Of a stretch of DNA of 64,000 nucleotides, positions 1-11,200 are shown piece by piece. This DNA comes from Ectocarpus siliculosus (Eukaryota; Sar; Phaeophyceae; Ectocarpales; Ectocarpaceae). The stretch spans positions 1,958,045-2,022,044 of the forward strand of contig FN649742.1 of assembly GCA_000310025.1 (NCBI GenBank), read 5' to 3'. Made by a program: the position numbers and the translations under genes. Position 1 is the first letter of the stretch; each line of letters begins with the position of its first letter. Under the pieces are notes generated by a model that made no database searches, was not told where the DNA came from, and saw only the letters and a list, made by a program, of their open reading frames with translations.

Positions 1-3000
1 CGTCCAAGATCCATCGGTTCTCCGGGCACACGGCGGCAGACCCGGCGTACTACTCGCAACGCGCCAAAGGGGACAGACACGCCAGCGGCAATAGGGAGAG
101 GGGGGGGGGGGGTCACCCGCTTGTATGCCGGTCGTAGCAGAGTGTTGGAGTAATGGGTAGAGACCTTGCCGTAGTTGCCCCGCATCCCTAACCGCATCTC
201 TAACCCTAACTAACTCTCATGTCTTGATCGAGTTACCATGTTCCATTGAGTGACCCACCAGGGTAACAAAGGATGCGGCTGGCAATAGTTTTCGCTTTTT
301 TAGTAGTTTTGCATTTTTTGGTCGTCCACGGACACCGCCCGCTTGTCCCCCTCCCGCAAAGTGCGCCACTATTTTTGCTCTTTGATGTCGTGGGCTCTCG
401 CTACGGGACGAGGGCTGAAGCTGATGCGCTGTTGTAGCGCTTGGAGGAAAGAAAAGCTACTGACGAGCGGCGTCTTTTGCCGCCTTGTACGCGCAGGTAC
501 GCCTTCAAGCGCCCTCCCTTTACAGCATGTAGTGCGGCGTATCGAATGCGTACAGAAGGGAGTAGAATTGCATCTTGACTTCGACAGCTACTACTCACCG
601 CGGCGTCGACATGCAGCCACGGCACGAGCGTCTCCGACCCTTCCTCTTCCGTGCTCTCTCCTGTCGAGAAGCTACGCGAGAGCGCGAGGGAGGGGCAATC
701 ACAAACAAAACAAACACACACACACACACACACACGGCGGGCGTTTCGTTGAAAAACGTGCCGTCAGATAAAACAAGCGGCGACAAGACAGTAAAACCCC
801 CCTTTTTGTCATAGAGAAAAACAAAGCACAAGAAACAGCAAGCGTTGAGAGAAGGCAGCCTGTTAAACGGCACGAAAATGTTCCAAACCGAAGAAAGAAC
901 TTTTCAAAGCACTCATCACCTGCAACGCCTTGCTTTGGGGGCAGGGGGGGCAGGGTACTTATGCATACGATGACCAAAGCCAGCAAGAACCGTCTTGTTG
1001 CTCTAGAGGACCGAAAAAACACCACAGCGCGTGCCTCCCCCCCCCCATACCCCCTGCCTCTAGACAACCTACGAACAGCCAAACCTGAAAGAGAATACAC
1101 CTCCTACTCGTACGCCATACACCGAAACCGAATCGTTTGGCACACTCTGCCAAAAGCTACGATTTTTGTCGACGAAATACGATTTGCTGTCATCAGCCTC
1201 GACCTCGACCTAAAAGAAGTACCTGGTAAGACTCATCGTCAGTCAAGGCCAGCCAACCCCGAAAACCAGCCACCACACCTGCGGCAAGCTTCCCCGAGCG
1301 AGCGAACGGGATCCACGGCGCAAGTGTTCGTCGAGCCGACGTTCGCGCTCACGAACACCGGCGTCAGGCCGGCGGCCTCGTCCTCCCGCATGGCCTCCGA
1401 CAGCTCGCCGGCGTCCAGGGTGTAGCACCGCTGCCCGTCCTCGCCGCTCCCCCGGGTGGGGATGAGGCGCAGGTTGGACCCGAGCCCGGCGATGTTGGCC
1501 GCCTTCTGCACGGACGAGTGGGCCTGGCCCCGATGTGGAGAGAGAGGGAGAGACGGGGGCGCGGGGGGGAGGAGGTAGGGAGAGCGGTGATGGAGGTGGA
1601 TCGTGAGTAAATACGCGTGTCTGTTTGGTGTGTGTCGGGCTAGGCCGTGAAACGAGACCGGCAGAGGGCCATGCCGTGGTGTTGAGAAAATGCTAGGTAT
1701 CAGGCTCTGAAGACACTCACGACCTTCAATAATCGAAGCGCTCAAGGCCAGCAGGCTGGGGCCGCCAGTACCCGCGCGGGACCCTGAAGCGGTGAAAGCC
1801 AGGTCATCGGTGGGACCAGAAAAATACAGATGTGCTGCGTCCGTGGCGTGCTTGCGACACGTACAACTTCACCCACAGAATGTCTTGCGCCAAGCACCAA
1901 TGCTTCACCACTCACTGGCGCGTCGTCTATGATATGCTTGCCACCGGCACAATAGACACCCACACACATGCGCAAACGCACTGAAAAAGGACGAAAACGT
2001 ACCTGATCGCTGGCGTAAAGGGTCATCTTCGCCAGCAGCTCGCTATCGCTTACCCCGGCAGGGCTCCGCCTCCGCATGTGCTTGAGAGCCCTCGTCCTCG
2101 CCGCCAGCACGGCGACCAAGGTGCTCTCGCTCGCGGACCCCTGGATGACCCCGCCCCCCCCGCCCCCCCCGCTCGACAAGAACGCCTCGGGGAGATCCAC
2201 CGCCCTCCCGAGCTGATCTACCGGCACAAGAGACGGGCACCAACCACGGGTACACGAACGGGGGCTGGTATCCATCCGCACGGGCGTGTATCGTAGAGGA
2301 ACACCGACACCGTCACTCAACGTTCCCAATTGTACCCCGCGCGACGCCCGGGAACCAATGTAACGTTTCTAACCTACGTCTGAAGAAGGGGCTCCGCCGC
2401 CATCAGCTCACCGAGGACCACGGTCTCCAACTCTGTCGACGCGGGGCTGGCCTCCCAGCTGAAGCCTATCACGTTGAACATCGACGCCAGCATGTCGCCC
2501 AAGATGGCGGGAGGGGAAGAAGCGGCCGGATACCACGCGAAGAACCTTGTCACATCAGAGTCGGCCGGTGGGATTGTGGGAGGAGTCAGAAGCACGACGG
2601 GCGTCTACACGCAGGTGAACAACAACGAGTACCTGGAGTGCTTGTCTACCTAGAGAGAAGCGTGCAGGGGCTCCGTAGAATGACACCGAGACACGTCTGC
2701 ATGGGGGAACTTCTTCGTTGGGTCAGCCGTACCAGTACATGTTTTCGCGGCCGAGGGGGATGGAAATTTTGCTACGGCGCCACGGACGAAGAGACGGCTC
2801 GGTTAAGAAACCGTTTCAAGCCCGTGCCACTGGGTGGAACAAGGAGCACCGGGACAACACATCGCTGGGCATGTACACACCTGCCGATTGTACTAATCGA
2901 GTCTTCACTCGGCATTTGACTTATATGAGATTTCGTGGACTGCAGAAAAGTGGCTGACAAAGAAGAAGCGCAACCGCTCCCGCCGTTCACGATAGCTCCA

Positions 3001-4547
3001 TAAGAACTCCGACACGAATGCATAGCATTCTCTCTGGCGCTCCAAGCGTGACCGCGTGCAGAATTGTCGGGCCGCCAGCACGTGTTCTAGGTCTTCAAAC
3101 ATCACAGCACCAGCAACGTGGCGACCGCTGGGCACACACCTTGGGTGTTGCCAGTGGGTAATCCCGGGCATGATGTGCGACTCCACGTCCGCCATGATGT
3201 CGCTCCAAACCTCACCCTTCGTCGGAAACTCTCGCTGTGTCAGCCGTTTCTGGTTGAGGCGGCGGCGGCGGCGGGGAGTGACAGTGCAAATGAGATAAGG
3301 ATTCCACTCAAGCATTGAAAGAAAGCTCGAATGGAGTTGACAATGGGTCTGCTTTTACGTGTCAAGAACTGCTTTCGACGAGTTGCGCCCGCGCGGCGTT
3401 GCCTCGGTCGGTAAACCAGCTCTGGGGTACATGCTTGCCCAGGAGAACCATCAAGGACGGGAGAGAAAACACCGCGCGTAGTAGGCCACGGGCACAAGAC
3501 AGCAGTAGTTAGAAGTGGTTTACCCGAAAGTAGTCGCCGTGCAAGTGCCGATCATCCGTGCTTCTCCAAGCTTTCGTCCATAATATTGCTCTGGTTCGGG
3601 TCATTCCGCGGATGTGCACAAAAGTTTACGTCGTCCACTACGTAGTCCTTTGGCTATGCACGCCCCGCTTGGGCCACACCCACATGAGCAAACCGAACGG
3701 TTTCCACCCCTGCAAAAGAGGGCACACCTTCAGGTATCCAGGTTCCACGATCGCCCGGACTGGGAGGGACTCGACCCCTTGGTAGTAGTCGGCGATGTAG
3801 TCAACCATCGACCGCCCCAGCAGGCGAAACGGCTCCCAGTCGGAAACGTCGGCCTCGCCCTCCCAGCCCTCAGCCCCGAACAACGGCCGCCGCGGTTCAT
3901 CTGCTGAACCTGCTGGCCGCAGCCTCGGGACCCTCTGCCACAGCAGGTGCAACCCGAAGCGGCAAGGATCGAACGGGTACGGTAGACTCCTGTGTTTTTG
4001 CTGTAGACATATTCGTACACTGAAAATAGCAGGTGCGGCAAGCAACGCCCTGTAGTCTACGAGGTTTAGGGGCAGGGCCGCTTGGATTACCAGTATTTTA
4101 CGATACGTCGAGGTCTACTCGTTTGTCGGAATGCATTCATTGCATGTAACACCTGGCGATCACAACAAGGCAAATCAAGCTCCGAACCAAGTAGTCTAGA
4201 CTAGGCAGACAACGGCAGTAAGAAACGTGTTGGATGTCTAGTCTATAACAAAACGCTGCAACCGTTGAAGCGATAATGCTGCGGTCTACTTACAGTCTAT
4301 TCTAGGCTTTATAGACAACGCAGCAAGCACTATGGTGCAGGGATACATGGCCGTCGGTCACACCATGTGAACCGCTGGTGCTTACTGTGCAACATCCGCG
4401 TGCAGGAACACAACACACCTGAGAGAACCGGCCAGCCACCACTCCAACCACTAACCCGGCCAGAGCCTGGACTACCCCCTTCGCTGATGCGTCAACCGCG
4501 CACCACCCCAGCAGCAGCGCAAGCAGCGTTGTTCTTCGTCTCGTCAT
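1..4547 (-). CDS. aromatic-L-amino-acid decarboxylase-like (group II PLP decarboxylase), 3' end off the window
   Basis: Pyridoxal-phosphate enzyme that decarboxylates aromatic amino acids (tyrosine, DOPA or tryptophan type; substrate not decidable here). Eight exons read on the minus strand: 4547-4419, 4000-3728, 3249-3140, 2545-2378, 2204-2003, 1523-1279, 653-599 and 47-1, with consistent phase at every junction. Visible family blocks in order: [68 protein letters not shown] with a Gly run then [58 protein letters not shown]. The PLP-lysine block (PHKW in relatives) lies beyond the edge. The ATG at 4547 opens a basic then hydrophobic stretch ([20 protein letters not shown]) that reads as a signal peptide, unusual for this mostly cytosolic family. 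The join of that first exon to the enzyme is in phase but is the least certain step. The acceptor at 2204 lies inside GGGAG and was chosen by phase. Confidence 0.88.
712..735. repeat. CA dinucleotide microsatellite
   Basis: About ten CA units in an intron of the decarboxylase gene, between its 653-599 and 1523-1279 exons. It produces Cys-Val runs in translation and is not coding. Confidence 0.9.
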
Positions 4548-5256
4548 GATTCGTGCCACTCCTCCGTACCTGCGTACAACGCGGTGCCAAAACCTGCGCA
4601 GTTAAGGGGAAGGAACAGCACTAACACTGGGTCCGGGAGAGAGAGAGAGAGAGAGAGAGAACCACTCAACAATGGAACATGTCCTCTGTCGAGTGTCTGC
4701 GGTACGCAGGGTGTCAGGTAGTTAACCTCGGCGGCCGCAAAACGAAAAAAGTCCCGCCGCGGGACCTGATGGATATTCGGTGCCGCTATGATTCGCACCT
4801 ACCACACTAGTCTTGCCCTCTGTCCTCTCTCTCCTGGTATGCCTTGGGCAAGAGAGCGTGCGTAGGCGCACGCAAACCTCTGTCTCTGTCTATCGTCCGT
4901 CATCGTCCGTCATTCGCTCTTGCGCCTTGCGACGCCCAATTGCGCCGCCAACCACCCGGGCGGAAATTCAATGTTCCCCGTAGTACGTACGCCTCCATCA
5001 ACGCCCCGCCAACAATCTACAAAGAAGAGCTTTTTCGTAGATACTTGCGCGATACTCTTTGCCTGTCGCTCGCTCCACTTCGCACGCACACCCCACTGGC
5101 TCACGAGTCCTACGCTGCAGCATAACCTAGTTCCAGTACCGTCCACCTTCATTTCGGCGAGGATCGACGTGCGTGTGCGATACAAGAGCACTCCCCAGTT
5201 TCCCCCGTGTGTGCGCTGGATTAAATTTGCTCTGCACGCGTACGCAGCCAGCAAGC
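4548..5256. promoter_or_regulatory. shared upstream region of two divergent genes
   Basis: The 709 bases lie between the ATG of the minus-strand decarboxylase (4547) and the ATG of the plus-strand serine hydroxymethyltransferase (5257), so both promoters and 5' leaders must sit here unless an upstream non-coding exon exists. A GA microsatellite occupies about 4638-4661. No TATA box is convincing. Calling it a bidirectional promoter is inference from layout only. Confidence 0.5.
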
Positions 5257-8200
5257 ATGCTGCCTGTCCTTCGACGAAAGATGGCTACGGCCGTTGCAGC
5301 CGCGCCGCTCCGGCGTGGAATCACAAGCGAGACGAGATCGGTGAGAGCCGGAAGCTGGTAAACAGATGTTGGCGTGCCGTGCACCTTCTCAGTCTTGCTT
5401 TGGTTTGACTTGGCGTGTCCAGGATATCATCATGCGCCTGCTGCTGCCTGTACAACCTTCTTTGGATCAGCATCCGCGATTGAAAGTCAGCGCTCCTTGT
5501 GTTTGTCCCGTCTGTTGCTGTTTTCCAGTGGGCGCTGGCCATGAACAAGCCGCTGGAGGAAACGGACCCGGATCTGTTCGATATCATGGAGCACGAGAAG
5601 GTGTGACTCGCACAGCGGCAATAGCACTTGTTCGACAACCCTGGGCAGGCAACCCGAACTGCGATACCTTGTAGCATGCTCAAGTCAGAGAGTGTGTTTC
5701 CGCCGCGTCCCTGAGGTGGCTCCCGATTGCGGTACATGTCTGTATATCCCTGCAAAATGGTTGGATGCCCTCCCCGAGCCATGAGAGCCTCGGCGTGACC
5801 ACTCTGATCACGCAGGCGGGTGCCTGGGGCACGCTCGAGACGCGTGGCGCAGGAGACCAAGCTCCGTGTCGCTGCCTCTTGTAGATGTTACGCAACGCAC
5901 ATGCGGCGAGATTTTCACGGGCTGCATGGCTGCATGCATACATAGCCAGCAGCCAGCAGCGCCTTGAGGAAATGTCGGCATACGGCTGTTCTCATCGAAA
6001 ACAACTGCGCCCTCAGCTCCCATGTTCGCTGCCCGGCTGAGCTGCAGACACCAGTCGCTGCAGTTTCATACATATTCGTTTCTCTGCGGGGCTTTTCGTG
6101 TCGAAACAAGAGACGGCGAGAGACAGACACACGAGACAGCGACGAACAAGACGCGCTGTCTTTTTCTTTTGCAACGTACTTCCTCACGCCGGTGGCAAAA
6201 CTGCCCGCCCCCATACGTAGTACACCACAGAGCAGCGCAATTTGGGCATCTCCGAGGGAGGATACAGGTTTTTTGAACGCCTGCCCAACATACGGAGCTC
6301 TCTCCCAGACACACAAGAAGTCCAACATTATTCTAACACTTGGAGCGTTTGTCGGGGTGTATGTACAAGACTTCCATTCCCACAGTAAATGTCACGGTTT
6401 CGGACGGGGTGAGGACAGCAGCCGATCTTGATTCTGACGAATTTAACACAAACCGGTAAGAAAATGGTGAGACCAGACCCGTGTGTCCGCACATACTCCG
6501 AAATGTGTCCGCACATATGCATACCCGGTACATACGCGTACCACACTGAAGATACGTTTGAAAACTGAGGGAGATTGCATGCTCTACGACTAAAAGAGTG
6601 CCACACACAAAACGCCCGACTACCCAACAGTACCTAACACATTTCTTCTGCACCTTCCCAACACAACATATATGAGACACACAAGACAGCTACCAAACTG
6701 TTTTTTTGAGCCTGTTACCCGCAGGGGAGATGTCCCTATATGCTGTCTGGGAAATCGTAGACATGCAGGTACTTTCTGACGCTATGAATTCATTGCTAGT
6801 CTGTCTCAGACTCTTTTCTACGATAGAGATGGATTCGTTGTGTCATGTTAAGAAAAATAAAAAAACGACGCACAAGCATGCGCACACGACGTATCACACG
6901 TAAGACCAGTTGGAACGTGTTGGGCAAAAAAAACTTCGTCGCACAGAACCAGCGGGTGCGTCTTGCCTCCACCAGCTTAGATGGTGTGTATGTGTAGTCG
7001 CCTGACACATGCTCTCAAAAGAATGAGACATTTTCACGTTTTTCGCAACTCGACAATGAAGGTGAAACAGGCGACACAGCGGGGTACTCCAACGGTTCAT
7101 TGCGAGAGACCTCACATTAGATGCTCTATCTTCAGTAGAGGACATATGACATGAAGCAGCGACACGGGTGTTGGCACGCTCGCATCTGTTACTGCCGTAC
7201 ATGTGCTGGGGCCGTGCTTGCCAAGGTTGCAGCTACCGACCAAATAGCCCGCAAACCCGTGGGTCCAAATCATCCATCTTCCACTGTTGCCCTCGCCGTC
7301 ACAGACCCAATCACCTGCACTGCGGGTGTATAGCAGGGCTGGTAGCTTTAGCTCCCTTGGAAGAGGCGCACGTAGGGGGGTTGGGGGTGATGGTGGCGAA
7401 TACAGCAGTGACCAACACTTGCTTCGGATCCAAAATCGCGGGGGGTTCAGCCCGGCTTAAGCGTTCTACAGCACGGCCCCAGCAACGAATCTGAGGGCGC
7501 CAACCCTGAATTATATTGTGCACGCCTTGGAAATGCATATGGCCGAGCGGAAGTTTAAGGTTCGGATTCGGCTGACTGTTTGTTTTTATCCGACCACCCC
7601 CGAATACGACCTCCTCTTGATCGCGATACACTGTCTGAAGGTTAACTAGCTTGTCTTTACCGGCCCCTCCTCTTGGTCACGATACGCCGGTCTAAGGCTT
7701 CACTCTCTTGTCCCTACCAGCACCTCCTCTTGATCGAGACTCCCTCTCTTGAGGCTGAACTAGCTTGGTCTCGTTCGCACTTCCATTCTTGTCCATCCCT
7801 ACCACACTGTAGGGTGCGGCGAATCGGGTAGGCTCGAGACAGCGGGTTCAATCACGACGCCGCCAACCGTCCGTTAGCTTTTAGCGTGAAACCGTTCACT
7901 AATAATTGCTCGTCTTTTTTTCACGCTCCTGTTGCGCCGCAACCCGACGACTTGAAACTTCGTTACAGGTGCGGCAGAGGGACAGCCTGGTCCTGATCGC
8001 CTCGGAGAACTTCACGTCCAAGTCAGTATACGACGCGCTCGGCTCCATAATGTCCAACAAGTACAGCGAGGGGTACCCGGGGGCACGGTACTACGGCGGC
8101 AACGAGCAGATCGACAAGGTGATGGGAATTTAAAGTCGTCGTGACCGTATTCCGTATACCTTTGGTAGAGAGCGGATCGATCCGAGACAAGTCCTTGGGG

Positions 8201-11200
8201 TTCACCCTTTATTTGGGCAGACCGACAGCGTGGTACCAGCACTGGATGTGTGTACCCTGACTTGCCGAGAGCAGGTCAATAAGGCCCTAGTAGCGCGTAG
8301 ATGTCTTTCTTATAAGTGAGCAGACCGGAAAAGACGCTGGATTTGTCTTGACTCATAACAGTGAGCTCCTCGACGAGCAGTAAATGTCTGCTGTTTCTGA
8401 AACCTTCGCAGTCCGGGGCGGCACTCGAGCAGCCCCGAGGCACTAGCACGCGCTCTGAAGCGACCAACACTCTTTTTCGATGTAGTTTCCAAGTTTCGAC
8501 ACTCATACCCACTGACGAACTCGCACGAAATATGCATACGTAGATCAACATACTACACTTACGTTGACGAGGCGGCAGCTGCTTCACCATAACATGCCCT
8601 TGTCAAGAGCAGACACTTTGGTTTCAAAGCCCACTTACTTTGCCTATTTTGTCGACACGCCATGGACTTCGTCGTCCGCGGCTGGGCGGAGTATGTAGCC
8701 GTTCAACCACTAGCGGGTGCTGTCGAAAAGTGGGCGGCACGTTTGGGGAACCACTGTTTTGAGTTCTCCACCACTGTATTGTGCGTCCGGGCTCTATGTA
8801 CTACGTAGGTGGAGTCGCTCTGCCAGAAGAGAGCACTGGAGGCCTTCGACCTCGACCCAGAGCTGTGGGGCGTCAACGTGCAGACGCTGTCTGGAAGCCC
8901 AGCGAACTTCCAGGTACAGTACTGCTGTACATCAATCTCTGTCTGCTGGCATTTTTTTGTTTGCGCTCGGTTGTATTCCCAGTGCTTTTGTCGACTGCTT
9001 CCGACACAAAACGTTTAAAACTTATATTCCGTTGGCTTGGGTCGTGGTTCTCTGTTACCTCTCTGCTGCGTTGTCTGTCGACGCTCTCTGCCGACAGCCA
9101 AATACCTTGTCTGATCGGCCTACCGACACGCGCATGCTGTCTGTTTCGTGATACAGGCGTACACGGCCGTGCTGCAGCCGCACGACCGCATCATGTCCCT
9201 CGACCTCCCCCACGGGGGTCACCTGTCTCACGGCTACCAGACCGACACCAAGAAGATCTCCATGGTGAGAAGGAGAAGACACAACCATATAAACCAATCG
9301 TCATTTGGCATACACGCCTAGCACTCGTTAACTGCCCTTTGGTTTGCTCGTGACTGCGCACGAGTTTGCTATCTTGTGACTTGTCTTGGACCATGTTCGT
9401 GTGTTTTTTTCTTGATGGTTTTGTGTTGTAATGCTTTTATATTTGCTCGGCGCGTTCTATGATGACGCACTCCCCGGCAATCCCCTACTGTCTGTCTCCC
9501 CTCAGCCTCGAAGCCGAAAGCAGGGGATGCTAGCGCCGAAAAAGAGGGGGGTGGCGTAATTGTTTCTTAATATAGTCCGCAAGGTTTTCATCCGGGATGT
9601 TATCCGCACATCACACCCACACTAGCTCTCCAAGAACTCGGCTGAGTTTTCCCCAGGATGCCAGCCGTTGGTCACTCCCGCGTGTGAGCGTGGACGTGTT
9701 GATGAAAACGGGATTGTACATTCACGGCAAGTTTTGTGGGTATGGTGAGACCCTGTTTTACAAGGTACCCTGACATTTTTTCTTTTTTCCCGTCACATCT
9801 ACAAGGACCGACAGCAGCATTGTTTTTTGAACAAGCTGCGTTGAACGCGTTTGTGGAGATGGCCGCGGCGTGAACTGTCCGTGATACTCACGGAATCGAT
9901 GTGTTCGGAACGGAACTAATCCTTCAACTTTTTTTATCAGGGTTACTCACGGAGCGGTTTTTTTCCACGGAGTGGAGCGGTTTAAACCGCTCCGCACCGC
10001 TCCGTGAGGTTTTCCCTTGAGAAAAAACCGCTCCGCTCCGCTCCGTGACATGAACAAAAAAACCGCTCCGCTCCGTGAGAAATCTGCGCTCGGATAAACC
10101 GCTCCGCTCCGCTCCGTGGGGCTTCCCAACAATCCGTACAAGCGGTTTTTTCACGGAGCGGTTTGCCCTACTCCGTCACACAAGCACGGATAAAACCGCA
10201 GTACAGCCGCGGTTTTACCACGGAGTAACGTTTTTTTTCACGGAGTCACGATATTTTTTCATTTTTTTCTGTTCTACTTTCACAGCAGCCACACAGACAC
10301 GCACTCCGTGCACACGAACCACACACACTCCGTGCACATCAGTTCGTGTGCACGTCTGCCTATCTCTGATGGAGTCGACATCCGACCCTGGCGACCGCCC
10401 TTCTGGCGACCGCTCTCCTGCTGGTGCTGGTGCTGGTGCTAGTGCTGGTGCCGGAGGTTCTGCTGGCGCTGCTGCTGCATCAGCAGCGGCGCAACCTGGG
10501 GAATCCCGCCTGAGCACGGTGCGTGCAGCGTCAAACGCACCGTCATCAACGTTCCAGAGACCGTACCACACGGGAATTTGTCGGGAGTTTGGACGTTTTT
10601 CCAGAAGCTCAACAAGCCGTTGGACAACGGGAAGAACACGCGATGCATCGTTGCCGATGAAGACGTCAAGGAATGCGGCCGGATGTACAAGCACGTGGCC
10701 AAGAACGGCACGCGTCCGCTGCTAGACCATTTGCGGACGAAGCATGTTCCACAGTACGAGTTGGCGATGAAAGCGAGCAACAAATCGGCAAAAGCGAAGC
10801 AGGAGAGAGGCAAAGCATACGCTACGGCTGCTGCTGCTCGTGGCCAATGTGCCCCATCTTGTCCATGCTTGCTCGCGTGTACCTTTGCATTGATCATTAT
10901 TGACAGCACTAGTTGCCAATCAGAGAGGGACTTTTCGGGGCTGGGATTCGTGTACAACAACCTTCGGCAGGCGATGATGCCCGACCGTGTCGAGACGGTG
11001 ATGTTCCTCCGGTCTAACCCCCATCTTATTCCCGAGATCATGAAGTTGGACAATGAGTTGGGGAAGCTGCTTGCAGCGCAGTCTGTTGGGAAGGCTAAAT
11101 AAAGCTGCATCTGTCCAAGCCGCTTGTGCGGGAAAACAGGTGGTTGTCGAGGTCGAATCTGACTGAGCGACATAGCGGCGTATGTTTTGGATGAATACAC

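Noticed and set aside
187-207. telomere-like CTAACCCTAACTA (and GGTTAGGGTTAG near 53983)
   Set aside because: Fewer than two full repeat units at each place; chance or trivial.
4190-4300. short palindromic TAGTCTAGACTA-like words, also seen near 36850, 37360, 38415 and 38980
   Set aside because: Too short and too scattered to define an element; probably compositional.
7311-7631. minus-strand frame in SHMT intron 2
   Set aside because: Lies wholly in a well-defined intron and shows no recognisable domain.
10578-11102. domesticated host gene derived from a hAT transposase
   Set aside because: It is still flanked by intact TIRs and subterminal motifs and sits in an intron, so an internally deleted transposon is the simpler reading.
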